Source of the DNA: Vanilla planifolia | Lineage: Eukaryota; Streptophyta; Magnoliopsida; Asparagales; Orchidaceae | Direction: 5' to 3' | Assembly (NCBI GenBank): GCA_023846275.1 | Contig: CM043872.1 | Coordinates: 23,979,670 to 24,043,669, forward strand | Length of the DNA: 64,000 nt | Part shown: positions 1 to 14,400 of the stretch, piece after piece | Position numbering within the stretch: the first letter of the stretch is position 1 | How the letters are laid out: the number at the start of each line of letters is the position of its first letter | Notes under the pieces: model-generated | Told to the model about the DNA's origin: nothing | Seen by the model: only the letters and a program-made list of their open reading frames with translations | Databases searched by the model: none | Translations under genes and position numbers: made by a program

Positions 1-3000
1 TTTTGTTTGCATTGCATGATGTGGAACTCTATATGCTTGTTGGTTTGAGCAATCATTATGGCTAAACCTAGTCTCTTTATTTTAATAGTTCATTATATTG
101 GTGGTGTTTACAAGTGTTATATTTTTGATCTCTATATGTATGGTTTGACATTGAAGATTTTCCATTGGTAATGGCTATGGAAGTTAATCTGCATGTAAAA
201 TCAATTAAAAAGTGGAATGTCTTTTGGAGTGGAGTTGCGGGCAAATGCAAATCTTCAGTGATAAGGACTTGCTTGATATGCTAAATACTTTTCATGATTA
301 ATTTATCATTTTTTATTTGTATTGAGAAGGATGTCTATAGGGATGCTTGAAGCTAAATGAAACAAGGCATGTTGCAAATAAACAAGATGCAAGGGGATTT
401 GGGAGGTGATGACGAATCATTTGTGAACAATATTGAATGAATTGAGGATGACCGCATTCCACAACTAAGAAAGCTCAATGGGATAGACAATTATGTTATG
501 GTTATAAAGTAAGCAATAAGCATCTAGATATTAGTGGTGCCAATGAGGTCGATCTAAAGTTTCAACATTGATGTTGCTAAGAACTTTTATTTGGTGGTAG
601 TTATGGAATTATTTGACAAAAAGTGGAAGAGATGACAAAGACACTATTAAGAGGGTCATGTGATGTTAGTGATGATCTGAAGCCAAACAATGTTGTAGTT
701 AAATTGGAACAGACTAATGAGTGGAGAGGAGAATGTTGAGATTGTTACTATGTAGTTGATTTGAAAATTGAAATGCAATTCAAATGTCTGCTGATTTAAT
801 GGAAGGCAGTTCGCAAGTATTCTATTTTTTAGGGTGTTGGGTTGGAGAAAAAAAGAAGAATGACAAGTGCAAGCATAGTGTGACTTGTGCAAGCTCAGAT
901 TGTGATTGAAAAATTCATGTTAGTGTTCTTCCAGATATGGTCTCTCTTGTCATTTGTCAGAGGCAAAGTAAGAACAAAATGGCAACACAACGGTTCATGC
1001 TTGTCGAGCGTGGAGAATCACTGCATTTAGACTTTGTGATGAACCATAAATTGATGAAACATCAGATAAAAAGAAGATATTTTATTGATATCATCAAAAA
1101 CTTGAACCATAGAGTTAAGGCTAATTCTTGGACAATGATTATGCCCATTAATGAAATTTCTTACTAATTTTGGCACAATTGCATGTGGAATGCTTGGACA
1201 GCTTTTTTAGAAACGAGATATGGTTTTATGCTAGCTGTTTCATTGTTTATGGTCCCCTTAGTTGTGTTGTCTCTTATTGGTGTTTCATCTCTTAACATAA
1301 TAGGCATTAGACATATTTTTAGTTGCAATTTTGCTTCCTTTGATCATTCGCCCAAGGTTCAGTTTTGTAGGCAATGGAATGATGTATCAATTGATCAAAA
1401 AGAAACTTGAAGGACCATGTGTTTTTCACTTTTATGCAACAAAGCATGACTTTATTGATGAATCAACGATTTATATAAGTTTTCAAGGAATCCGACAGTA
1501 TATAAGTGTATAAATGTATTGATTAATCAAGTACGTAAATGTGTTAATGAATCAACTGTATCAAAAGATCACCTTAAAAATGGGTTCTCCACATTAACAC
1601 AACTCAATAAGAATGCAATCAAGTGCATAACTCTATTTGATTGGCTTCTACTATTGTATGATTTTATATAGACCAACACATGGCTTTGTGACATACTTCA
1701 TAGAGAGCTATTGAGAAATGACTTTCAACTTAGAAACCTTTATACTATTTCAGTTCTGACTTCTTTTGATATCATAAAAAATGGAATTCTTGGAATCTAA
1801 TTTTGGGATTAATAAAGCTAAAACAATAAACTTCAATTTAAACCAAAAAAGCTTCATTAGATAGTTAACATATTCATAATATACAATTCACAGCTGACCA
1901 ACAAACTTAGCTTTGGCTAGGGCTATCCATGAAAAGGTTCAAAACATACATTCATAAGTACAATCACTTCAATACACATTGGATAAGTAAAAAGCAAATA
2001 TTGACACAACGTAGTACTAGTACTTGATTGAATTGGTTTTTAAAGACGACAAGATATTGTTTAATTGACTCAAGCATAAATACTATGGTTGCTAGATCTT
2101 ATGCAAGCATATCCTTAAGACCTACATTATTTGAAAGAAAAATGAGCTTAATATTAGTCACATCCCCGACTGGAATGCAAGATGAAAATAAACAACGTTT
2201 TCTATCTCAACAACAATAGAACAAATGGTTGGAATTATTAGTTACTTCAACATCTTTATCACAAAATGTTGGTGGTAATGTATTCTTTGCTCTTGAATCG
2301 GAGAATTTGAAGGGAAGATATTGCATTGCAATTGCAATGTGTTATTTGTTCAAGCATTTCCTTGAAAATTTTTAATTATAATTGTTAGATAATAATAACG
2401 AAGGATCCATTTCATGGACCAATAGTATTCATTTTCAAAACATAGCTTAATAAAAGATGTGTTGTAATATCCTAAAAGGGTGATTATTGAAATATTTATG
2501 TTGAGAATTTTGAATTAATAAGTATTTAAATTAATGAAAAATTATTATCTTAAGGGTTTTCAAAGATTTTATTAGAAGGGAGAAATTATAGTGTCTAAAT
2601 ATGTTAAAAATTGATGTTTATAATTATTTTAAATTATTTATATTTTTGAAGAATTTTTAGAATGTCTTTTGTAATTCCTTAAAAATTGTACGTCATTAAA
2701 AGGGAGTGTAACATCTCGAAGAGAGAAATGATATGAGAAATTAAATAGTTGAAATATTTGGAATCCCAAGACACCGAGTTGCTAAAAATCAGAATTATTT
2801 GTATGACAAAACAAAATATTTAAGATTAATAAAGATTTATTTGTAAGCTTAGAAAGTCTTGAAATATAATGAAAATATTAAATGAAGTTAAAAATTATGA
2901 ATAATTATCAAGACAAAGTTCAAAAGAATAAACTTAATAAATGTTTTTTTTGCACAAAAAGCGGTGTGACGAACATGGAATTAAAATCCGAAGTACTAAA

Positions 3001-5485
3001 GGAAATTATTAAATAATGATTTTAAAAATTTTAAGTTTGAAAAATTGTTAAAAATACCAAATGTCATTGAAAAATGTAAAATTTGGTTGATAAGTGAAGT
3101 TTGTTAAAAAGATTCACACAAAATTGACTGATAAATTTTTGGAGTTTAAATTGATAAAAAAAGACAAAATATTTGAGTTATGTATGAAACCAATCATAAA
3201 AGGACATGGAGCATTTCATGGCTGTGACCATTTAAGGGAGGAAATGACAAAAAATTATTGGATGGGTTGTTTGGAGATGTTTGGAATTTTACTTGGGTTA
3301 ATTTGCAAATGAGAAGAAATTGCTGTCAATTCTTATGAGCAAACTAATTTGCTTGCAACATATAACAAAATGAGGGAGCTTGATTTGTTTTCGAAATTTG
3401 AGCAACCTGGTTGCAATGGGCATCAAATTATAGGGATCTATTTCGAATTTTCCATTCATGTTTTTAGGTCTTTAGGCTTTATCAAACTAATCTTTTCTTG
3501 TTTTTTGGTTGAATTTCTGAGGTGGGAGTATTTGCTTATGCTTTGTGACAATTTTCTTCTTTGTTTGTTCCATTTCTTACTATTATTGTTTCTTTAATAT
3601 ATCCGAAGTATTATGCATATTGCCTTGGTAATGACTATATTTCTATCACAATGCTTCACATTCAATGTACAAATATAATTGATAGTTTGAAATACCTTGT
3701 ATGTTTAAGAGCAATGTCTAGTAATCTTTGTTCTTTAAGTGTTATGTATAGAAGTACGAAGACTTATCGCTACTACTAGAGTGGGAATTTTCTTTGCCAT
3801 TGATTTTGTGCATGAAAGTCTCCAATTGTGCCAACAATTTTGATTCCTTATTTTATTGTTATACCAAAATAGACAATGCTGCTTGAATAGTTGAGCGAAT
3901 CACCTAGGATCCAATTCTATTTGTTAAGGATTTGATAAGGGTTAGATGAGACATTTTACTTTTAATCTAACGTCCTTCATGAGGATTTACAGCTTACACT
4001 AAACTACGGAGTTGAAGTACCTATTGTTGAAACTTTAAGGACTTCATTGTAACAAGCTTCAAAGTAAGACCTGTATGTACTTTATCTTTAATTTATATGT
4101 GCAACAACATAGAAATAATTTGATATTCATTCTATGTCTCCTTTTTTCTCCTATTCACATAAACTTTGCTGAGAAGCTTCTTTATTCTTATCACCGTACC
4201 CTGGTTTAATTTTTCAGTCTCAAATTCAACAAACTAACCCTTGGGACAAATTACCACAAAATAATAAATGAACTTATTTCATTCCCAAAATTGTGTTGGC
4301 TCTTTGTTGTTTAGCTTTTTTATTCATTAATATGACACCATCTTCAAACCCCGAGGTGGAAAGCTTGTTTATGGACTTTATTGCATATGATTTCTAATAA
4401 ACTGTAGTTCTCATTTATTGTTAGACTATGAACTAGTTTAGCTAAGAACAGGGTTTTATCTTTGATTTGGAAGAACCACGCAGTATGAAGTACTAGTTTT
4501 ATTTGAGCGAGAACAATGGTTCTCAGAAAGCTTACACAACTTTAACTTTACCAAAACAAAGTTACGATCTATCGTCCTTCTCTGTGAGATAATTGCTCAA
4601 ACTTTATTTTTTTTCTTCTTTTCCTCTCCTTTCATCTAACGAATGTTCAAGTAGCTCTCATGTCTTCTTATGAACTCTGCTGTTCAATATTTAAAAGTTG
4701 TAATCATGAAAGTTGTACCTTTTTACATGTAAACTGATTAGAGATGCTTTTATAAAGATTCTCTCTTTAAATTTATGCATGTATCTTCAATTTTTGTGTG
4801 GGCAATACCATGGCCTATCTGTAAGAAGAAAGAATACTTGTTCTCTACCAGGTCCTTCATGAAATTACCAATGCTGCACAACAACAATCCTTAATCACTT
4901 CTTGTTTTTGGATGAGCAATACCATATCGATATGTGAGCAACTCTTTAGTGAGAATTTAACGTGTTAGATTCTTTTTAATAAGCTTTAATCACATTTATT
5001 TTTGGTCTTCAAATAAAAAAATCTTGATAACTCTACCACTCCACTTAAGACTTTAAGATTTTATATTTAACATATTCAAATCTTCTAATGTGATGCTTTT
5101 TATACTCATTCTCAATTGATGCAACGCTGACACTAACTTTACCTTGTACACACTTGCAATTATATCGTTTCAAGTTAAGCACTTGTTCGTGTCAATATCT
5201 TACCTTTGCAGTATTTATTTTATTTTTGTCCGTGTTTTTGCTAAGCTAATTTGTGCCATAGGTATTTGATTATGTCACAATAACCTTGTAAAAGTTCTGT
5301 ATAAGATTGAGTTGACGTTTGTATCACATTACAATCAAGATATTTGGATATTTTAGTGACAGTTTTTATCAATTTTTGTTTCATTTTGGAATAATGCATC
5401 ACAACAAAGTTCTTTTAAATTTTCTAATATATATTTTTTATATTAGTTAAATCAAATGCCTTACAATGCATATCATTTTTTACAG
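1..5485. other. AT-rich region without a supported gene
   Basis: No gene can be supported here beyond the possible transposase relic listed separately at 640-1170. The open frames are short and do not join through convincing splice sites. Stretches near 2,460 and 2,709 begin with strings like TGTAATATCC and TGTAACATCTC, which resemble the starts of plant LTRs, but I found no matching ends. I looked for the missing N-terminal RRM exon of the downstream ROS3-like gene (a Val-Gly-Gly-Leu type RNP2 and an aromatic RNP1) and did not see it. Confidence 0.5.
640..1170 (+). mobile_element. possible Mutator-like transposase relic
   Basis: The plus-strand frames read a Cys-containing stretch, then CD-stop-KIHVSVLPD near 897-936. 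An open frame from 937 follows with NKMATQRF, then HQIKRRYFIDI. The order (a zinc-ligand-like Cys followed by 'KIHVSVLPDG'-type residues, then 'NxxATxxW' and 'IKxxYxIDI') recalls the N-terminal MuDR domain of plant MULE transposases. Stop codons and the absence of a catalytic DDE region mean that any element is dead. This rests on a recalled pattern; no terminal inverted repeats were found. Confidence 0.28.
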
Positions 5486-7935
5486 TATAATGGATGTTCT
5501 TGGAAAGGAGGAAAGCTAAAACTAGAAATGGCGAAAGAGCATTATCTTGCCAGGTTGAAGCGGGAATGGGCAGAAGATGCTAAACTGCCATCTGCTAAGC
5601 CTTCTACAAATGAAAATGTAGATCTTGCACCGTCACATAGTCTGATTGAGGCAAATACTCAAATACGCTTGTTCTTCCCAAAATTAAGAAAGGTATGCTG
5701 TTATAATAGTTTACTTGGTATTAATTTTGGCCTGGAAGATTTTGATTAAAGAAAACAGAAGGAAAATAAAGGTAGCGCAGGTGGGAAGGACAAGAATGCT
5801 TGACTGCTTGCTTGATGATTGACATGAAAGATGGATTGTTAAAAAGTTTAGGTCGTCTGGTTTTTCACTGTAAAATCTGAGCATTTTAGAAGCCTAGTTA
5901 AGCATACTATTCATTAGGGCCATGCAAAGTATGTGTTTTAAATCTCGCAAATAGTATTTTTACCGATGCCTTCTATGATGATTTGTGGTATAACCGTGCT
6001 CTATCATTTGAAATATACTATTACTATAATGGACTTTTACAAGTTGCTTTAGAGTTTTGCTCATTGTCAAGCTAAAGAAGGGGCATGTATTATGTACTTC
6101 AAATGCTAATGAACAGCATGTTATGTCAGATTAAGTGAAATCAAAGTTGAAAAAATTTTTAATCATATTGGTCATCATGTATCTCTTATGAATATTGTTT
6201 TTCCAATCGAGATTCATACCTTATAACATGTGTCATTATCTGCAGTGCAGCAATTGGATCTTGAAGAAGCAAAACAAAAGACCCAGAATATTGAAAACCT
6301 TATATTTTTTGTTGAAGCAAATATTGATTAAGCCACTTCTATCCTTCAAATGAACTAGCTGATTAATTTTTTTTTTCTAATCTCAGTAAATTATTGGTTT
6401 TCAGCTCCAAGGGCCCGTCGCTGTTAATCATGTATATCAACCATGTCTATTCCAGCCTTTTTTAATGATTTAATTGACAACATTGGTCAAGTACATTCCT
6501 CTTTCTGTTTCTGCATTTGCTTTGATAGATGTTTTACTCGTATCCATATTCTTGCAGGTGAAGACGTTACCCTTCAAAGGAACCGGAAAACATAAGTACA
6601 GTTTTCAACGAATCGAAATTCCTCCTGTCCCTATTCATTTCTGTGACTGTGAAGAACATTCAGTTTTAGCAGAAACAGCTATCCAAAAGTATCTTTCTCC
6701 TTTCACTACTGTAGTGCATGAAAAGGAGCATAATATGATGACAAATGTTATCAGCAAGATTTTGGGAGGCTTTAGTCAAGATACATCTTCGCTCACGAAG
6801 ATGCCTATTGTTTCAGATTCTAATACCTTAGCTGCATCCATGGAGGACTACGATTCTGAAGAATCAGAACTAGCTTCAGATGCAGATCCAGATAATATCG
6901 TCACAAATATTGGTGCAATTGCAGAAGATGATCTATTGATGCGATTAAAAGGAGGAATGGCTGCATTGTTGTGCCAGGTAATGGTTTACAATCGAAACTT
7001 ACTGTGGACAGTTGGTGAGGCCTTTAATCCCCCTAAAGCTTTTTACAATTCATCATGTCCAGTTGTTGTTTGGTTCAATTAGGTGTCTTGTCTTTTTTTT
7101 TTTTATTACTGCATATCTTGCATTTGATTCTAAATCTTACATGATATGTTAATAGGAGAACGGGTCCGGTAAGACACAATATTCCAATACTAGAGTTACT
7201 GAAAAGAAAGCAGATGCTGTAAAAAGAAAGAAGCCTTCAGTAACAACCAACTTATCTTTTGTCAACCGAACTAAAAGGGCCCGTTCAGATGCTACAGATG
7301 GAGTTTCTAAACATGAACCTGAACTTTCTCTGTCACAAAAAAATGATTCTGATGGGTTGTCTCCTATGAGCTTAGAAGACCCTTCTCAAACCCCCACGGT
7401 TCTTACCATAGCTCCAACTGCTGAGAGAGACTTAAAACCAGTAGAAAATGCTCAGCTGGCTAAAGGCTGCTCATGGGTGCAGAAGTCTTCATGGAAAGAC
7501 ATGGTCGGAGAACCAGGAAGCAGCTTATTCAGCATCTCCTCAATTGTAACAGGAAGCACACAGGCACAGACAGTATTTCCAAAGCTCAACGAATCAGACA
7601 CTATTTCTCGTTCAAAAGCAGAGAAAGTGAAATCATATGTTAAGGCACCACAGATCGATTCCAAGAATTCGAAGGGCACTCTCAGTGATGAAGTATTGGA
7701 AAAGGGCGGCCAAAATCATTCATCCCCCAAGAAAGACAAACCCAGCGTTGGCCAAACAAGCGGCTTTCAGGTACCAGCATTCAGAATTAGCGATGCTTGC
7801 CCCTTTATGAGGTGTTCAGAATCAGAACAACAGTGGTCGAAGACAAGGAAAGCTCTGGGTGGTTACTTCAAAAGCAAGAGCACTAAAGAACGGGCTTCCA
7901 AATTCACGGATGGCATAAAAACACTTAAGCAGTGA
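5486..7935 (+). CDS. ROS3/NOL8-like RNA-binding protein, C-terminal three exons (5' part not seen)
   Basis: Exons 5486-5692, 6558-6977 and 7156-7935 are all phase 0 with GT-AG borders and give 468 residues to the TGA at 7933-7935. The first exon starts with YNGCSWKGGKLKLEMAKEHY, the end of an RRM as found in NOL8-type proteins. The second begins with KGTGKHKYSFQR and contains PVHF-like PVPIHFCDCEEH, then a stretch rich in Asp and Glu. The third is low-complexity, Ser/Lys-rich and probably disordered. It ends with a conserved-looking block, CPFMRCSESEQQW, followed by a basic tail. In Arabidopsis the related ROS3 protein is an RRM factor in active DNA demethylation; human NOL8 is nucleolar. Which role applies here is inferred only from the family. 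The exon with RNP2/RNP1 is missing from at least 5.4 kb upstream, so the gene either has a long intron reaching out of the window or is 5'-truncated. All visible joins keep the frame open. Confidence 0.82.
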
Positions 7936-7943
7936 GATTTCTG

Positions 7944-7949
7944 AATAAA
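7944..7949 (+). terminator. poly(A) signal of the ROS3-like gene
   Basis: An exact AATAAA hexamer lies 8 bases after the stop codon of the ROS3-like gene. It is close to the stop, so a more distal signal may also be used. Confidence 0.4.
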
Positions 7950-8477
7950 GCTTTGTTGGTTATTTCGGCAAAAGAATGATTTTTTTTACCACATTTGTTT
8001 ATAGAAATGAAATGTGATAACTTATTTAAAGAGGTGTAAGATCAACCATACTAACACGATATGCTGTGCATGTACATATCTGTTCGACAATCGGTGCTGT
8101 TAGTTTATTCTTAGCATCAGTTAGCTTATCAAAAAAAAAAAAACCAGCATTTATGTTTTCGAACCAATACATATTTTTTTGGTACATGCCCATTTACAAG
8201 TAATTGCTTTTAGTAAGGTTGAAGTTCAACAAAAAACATAGTGTGCAACAAGTAGCACATACATGGGCTTGGTGCTACTTCAGTACCTCATAAGTGCCAC
8301 AATTAAACTACATTAAAGTATACAACAACAAATAGCAAGGATACTATCTTCAAATTTAGTTTAGACTACATCACATTTTGGATTGCACCAAGCACTAATG
8401 GACACTTTTGCCAGCAGAAGTGGCTTACAAGCATTAGGCCGTCAATATTCCTTCGTATTATGTGTTGTTGGGGTACA
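7950..8477. other. convergent intergenic region
   Basis: This spacer between the stop codons of the ROS3-like gene (+) and the AHA1-like gene (-) should hold both 3' UTRs. A minus-strand AATAAA (TTTATT on the plus strand at about 8105-8110) could end the AHA1-like transcript. A run of A at 8132-8142 is the only other marked feature. Confidence 0.5.
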
Positions 8478-11400
8478 CTACCTTGCTTTCAATTCTTGCT
8501 CAAACTCAGCTAGCTTCTTACGAATGGGTTCGAGGAAAGATTGCAAGACCTTGCAGATCTGCACCTTATCTTCAGCAGAAACATCACTATTAATCTTTGC
8601 TTCTAACTGCCGTAAGAAAGCCGGTGAAATTGCTTAGACTTCAAGCAGTTGAAAATGAGCGTGAAGCAAGGATTGGACATGGAACAAACCTGCAGGTCAT
8701 CCAACTCACCCAAGGAGAATTCAGGTATATCTAGGTGGCCTTTGATCTTTTCCTTCTGCCCTTTAATTATCCATTCACCTGTTTAATTCAGGCAATCGGT
8801 GCAGCCATTTCAGTGCCAAAGCAAATAGCAAAGCATACAAAATAAAAAAAGACAAAGCAACGGGATAAATAGTTGGAATGCTTGACATACCTTTGAATCT
8901 TAATGTCAATTCATATGTGTAGCCAACTCTTTTCTTGTTCCGCACCGTGACCAAAAAAGCCTATTGCAGCAATACATTTTGCCATTTGATTACACAGCCA
9001 CATTGAAAAAGAAATCAGTTCAAATCAAGAACGCAGGAAAGTCGATGAGAAGCTAGAACAATAAATTTAACCACATCGAGATTTGGTGCGCTTGTTATGC
9101 TCTCCATGGCCTCTTGGGTTCCGCCAACTGTAGGCAGAACTCAAACAAATGGGACCATAGTGCAAGCTTTCAACTTCATATAGATAATTCAATGATCTCT
9201 AGAGAACAAGCCAAGTCTTTAATACGTCAATATCAAGTACAATGAGAGGCAAGTCATTTTCAGGGTAACAAATTTCAAGCATTTTTTCTACACTTGAACA
9301 ATTTGATTCCCCTTTACTGATAAAAGAAAACCCTCCAGGTTGCATATTCTTCTTCTGAGCACTACATTAAATTGTCAAAATATAGAATTCCCCAGAAATT
9401 ATATTTCTTGTTTAACCACACTCCTTGTTTTCATGAAACTTGTAGATATTTGATTTATTATAATAGGAAACATTAATCGCAGCATGTCTCCTCAAATACA
9501 AGATTACATTATAGATTACAAATCAGCTTCATAAAGGGTAAATCTAGCAATCAGCTCATGAAAGAACGTGCTAAGTACTGTACTCCAAGTAAGAAATTTT
9601 AATGACAGCTAGATGGTAAAAGCATTAAAGATGGCTTGACACAAGTACACTGTTCATATTTCATTTTGGTTGTCAACAAGCCTAAATTTCCACACTTTCT
9701 TAAGGTTATTTAGTGTTCTTTCTGAAATTTCCGGCAGAGTTAACAATAATAATGACTCATAAGCACTTGAAAGTAAAATCACGACCAGTGAAGAGCACAA
9801 GCAAAATATCTAGCACCGTACTTCAAAAAACTTACCTCCCCTGAACATTTGCTCACTTCATCAATAAAAACATTACCCTTGGAGAACTGCAAGGACACTG
9901 AGCTAAGAAGTTCCTACAATTAACAAAATAAATTAGAGCCACTCAAGAAGATTTAAAAATTAAGAAACAGAAGAAATTAATGTTCCATTTTGAAAAAGAA
10001 AAACCAGATGAAACTTTTTATGAGGTACCTTTATTCTAGAATTTGCCCATGAATTTAGGTTTTTTTCCTCCCATGTTCCAGCCTGCCAAATAATGCAAGG
10101 ATCAGTAGGGAGACAATAAAGAGTTTAGTAACAACAAACAAACGTTAGCAGAACATGCAGGAAGTGAACTTATTAGATAAACAAAAACGTCAATATCAGC
10201 ATGTACGATGGCCCAACACCCAATGTATTTCAAGAAGCCCTTCATTTACAAGTTGCTCTATTAAAACATTTGGTCCTGGCATTGTTATGTCTAAAAAAAG
10301 TCATGAGACATTTGCATGTTCACTTTTACACATCAATTGTCAGATTTGGAAGAGTAAATTAAGTGATTATAAGATATTACATTTTTATAAATAAATCTAT
10401 AACAATTTGTAAAATTTATTATAAATAAATTTGAAATATTCAATTAGAATATTCTATCAGATTTATTTGGCCACTAATTTTCTAATTTAGTTAGTAGATT
10501 ATTATTTGTGTGGATATCCTTCAACGTTTTATATTTGTATTCAATTCTTTGCAGTTGAGAAAAAAGTTATCATTTTCACTCTTCCTAAAACATAGTATTA
10601 CAATAAAGTTGTTCTCTTTCACGATGTCCTACAAAGCAACTGCGATGAACAACGAAAACAAACCCCACGAACTCTTTCGATTCTTTCGAAATTAATCACC
10701 CCAACCTTGTCATTTCTTGCATCCCTATTTCTATAGAATTTTTTTCATAGAATTTCCCCTTCATCTCATGGTGATCGTGACAAAGGTGAATACATAAAGT
10801 CAACTAAAGTGGCATCAATCTTTAACATTGGCCATCAACAAGAAGGGCAAAATCAGATATTTGACTAGTGAAGTGGAACAACTCAATGGCAAGAGATCCC
10901 AACAAGAAACAATGGAAGCCCTAGAATTCCCTTGTTAAGCTCATTAATTCAATAAAGCCAACCATTAAGAAGCCACACCATTTTCTTCCTACTGCTCAAG
11001 ATGTGTTAGAAGCCATTCATGATCTCCATTCAAATCTTGAAAATCTTTCTCAAATATTCAAACTAAAACAAGACTTTCGTAGTCTACGTGATCATGATGT
11101 TACCACTTATTATATGAAATTGTGATATTATGAAAAAAGCTTAATCAGTGCTAGATTAACTCAAATGACTATGCTTGTCACAAAAAGGAGAAAAATAATA
11201 TGGCCTATTTTTTTAACCAACCTTAATTGGAGTTTGGATTAGTTTAGAAGCCATGTTCTTGGTAGAAGACCTTTGCTTCCATTTGGGAGGTATTTTTTGA
11301 AGTGAGACATGGCAAAACAAGGAGAAAAACGATGTTGTACAGTAATGAAACAACCTCCAACTTGGAAACCAAAAGCTCGACCCTTTTGTCCAAAGGCAAT

Positions 11401-14400
11401 GATTCTTTAATGATTGAAGTAAGAAGCCATGCTATGAGCATTGAAAAAAATTCATGACACATAAATGAGATATTACATGGTAAATCGGCAAACTAGAAGC
11501 AAAAGTCCACACATGATAATCGAGCCTATTAAGCCATATTTGAAAATTTTCAAGTGTCTTCTATCAACTTGGAGGTAATCTTTTTTATAAAAGAGAAATT
11601 AAAGTACACATACAAACAATTTAAATCTCTAAATCATCCTTAACCCCATCTTGTTATTTAGCTGAACAATATAATTATCTAACCACTTCTCATTTAAATA
11701 TCACCCATAATACCATTTACTAGTGGATAATTGACTTCGATATACCCAATCATATAATTGATTTTTTCCAATTATTCACATCACATGGTTTTGCAGGCAA
11801 TAAAAATGTTAAAATTACTAATAGTTCTCACTTTATTATCATTAACATTAAAATAATTAAATTACTTATTTGTTAATTCTTTATAATGTTCTTCAGTCTC
11901 CTGTTTGTCTTACAATTTATTGTCTAGCAATAAAATTATATTCGATCATCAATCTCAAGTTGATTTTTATTTGTCTCACGAGTTTTTGAACACAAAGATG
12001 ATTGACAATGCAAGTAAGAAGGATGGACTACTCCTTTGTTAATAGCTAGGGACCAAGTCAAATACCTATAATTTTTTTAGTAAAAAAATTTTGTAATGTT
12101 TATAAATGTTCACATAAGATTATGTTGCATTTATTGATGAAGAAAAACTTGAAATGACAAAAATTTCAAAATATTTTACTTTATAATACAAACATATTAT
12201 CACAATCCTATTCAAATTTTATAGAGAAATAATTATCTTGAGTATTTCAAGAAACATTTATAATTTTTCTCCAACCAAAATAGTTAACAAAATTCTTGCA
12301 TCAACACTCCACAAAAAATGATTTGGCTGAAAAGAAATACAAATACCTATTAAAAGTAACAAGAACTTTACTTTTTACCAACAAGAAATCAAAATATCTT
12401 TGAAAAAAAATAGTTATTGTCACTTATCCTATAAACAAGAGAATAAAATTTTAAATTTCAACAAATCTATTTATACATCACCTAAGTTTTATACAACATA
12501 CAAGTTGACAAGTTGTCTATTAAGTTACCTTTAAAGATATTTGATTGCAACATCTTTGTTTATAACCAAAGAATATATGTTTGTTTGTTATGCAACTAAT
12601 AAAAAATGGTTTAAATACTTGGATCCTACTTCCAAAAAATGTCACTATCGATATTATGTTTTTTGAATTACACTTATATTTTATACCTCATCTTTAGAGG
12701 AGAGCCAAATTGAAAATTCAATACCTCATAATATTTTTCAAATCGAGGATATTCTAAAAAAATTCTTCCGTCATTCCAACTAAAACTTTAGAAACTTTTA
12801 TATCAAAAGTACGTGGATCAAGTACATTAAATACTAAAAATATTCTTCCTACTATTTCATATCAAGATAATTATGACTATACAATTTCCAAGCCTTCTGA
12901 TCCCTTGGCAACCTAGAATCCATGGTTCTTCCTAATAATGTCCCAATCAAGTCACCACAAAATGATTATTTCATTCCATCTTTTAAGTTCCGAGTCAATT
13001 GAATCCAACTTATAATTGCATTTCAAAAGAGTGGTCCTATACCCAACATTTAAACATATTTTTCGTACTTTTACCTCACACTTATCTTGTATAAAAATTT
13101 CTAATAATATACAAGATGCTCAACAAATTCCTCAATAAAAAGAGACTATTTTTTAGAAGACGAAAGTACTTAAAAAGAACACAAGAGTTTGTAAATCTAC
13201 TAAGAGAGAAGACAACAATAAAAATTCACTCAAACTAACAACAATGACTACATAGAAATGTTTACTCTAATTATAAAGTTAAATACTATACGAGTTCTCT
13301 TATCTCTAGATTGATTTGTCTCTATAACAAATGGTAAAAATGCATTTTTAATGAAAACTTGGAAGCAAAAATGTGTGAGAAGGGACCCGCAAGCATTGAT
13401 AAAAAGTTCATAACAAACTTGTGTATATAAAAGAAATCATTTTGAGTTGAAACAGTCGTTGAGAGCTAGGCTCAAGAAATTTACTCAATTTAACAAAAGT
13501 CAAGCATACATAAGAACAAACTGATTATACAATATTCATTAGACATTCATTGGATTAAAAATTAGTTGTGCTGATTGCGTGTATGGATGATATTATTTTT
13601 ACTGAAGAAGATATAGTTAAGATAAATCAATTGAAAACTTCCCTCTTCTCAATGTTTCAAAGAAAGTTTAAGATCTTAGGGATATTTTTTCGGTATAGAT
13701 ACAATGACATCACAAAAAGAAATTGTCTCCTAATAATATTATGTTCTTCACCTTCTCAAGAAAAATAGAATGTGTAGTTGCAAGCCAATGAATACCCTAA
13801 CTGATCCCAATAAAAAACTCAACGATATGGAGGTGATCCCATGAACACAATTTAGCATAAAAACCTAGTGGATAAATTGGTCTCTCATTCACAACTAGAT
13901 AATATATTTATTATAAGCTTGATAAGCTAATTTATGCATTCGTCTTATGAGAAACATTTTGAAACAAATTATTGGATTTTTCCATATTTGGCAAGTACTC
14001 TAGTGAAAGTTCTACTTCAAAAAGTGCCACAACAAGGCATTAAGACTTGGATTGGGTTAGTTGCTAATAAGAGACTACATTTAGATATTGTACTTATATT
14101 TGGAGAAATTTGGTCACATAAAGAAACAAAAAATAAAATGTAGTTGCAAAGAACAACATTGAAACAAAATAAAAACAATGACTAATGAAATTTATGAGAT
14201 ATTATAGGTGAGAATGATCCTCAAAGAACTAAAGATGCTAGTTAGTATGCCAATAAAACTATATTGTGACAACAAAACGTCTATCACTATTGCACAAAAT
14301 CCAATTCAGAATAAATAAATAAAGCAAGTGAAGATTAAAGACACTTTATAAAAAAGAAGATTATTTATAAAACTATTTATATGCCTAGTATTTTTGCTAC

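Noticed and set aside
6246-6300. Possible extra exon after a CTGCAG acceptor in the ROS3-like gene
   Set aside because: The direct join of 5692 to 6558 gives the family-like RK|VKTLPFKGTGKHK sequence in phase. The segment has no donor in a suitable place and no family similarity.
9072-9128. Exon-like segment on the minus strand within the AHA1-like gene (acceptor CCTACAG, donor-like GTGGTTAAA)
   Set aside because: It is about 56 nt, not a multiple of three, while both neighbouring exons are phase 0. Joining 9836 directly to 8960 gives the conserved CSGE|AFLVTVRN sequence, so inclusion would break the frame.
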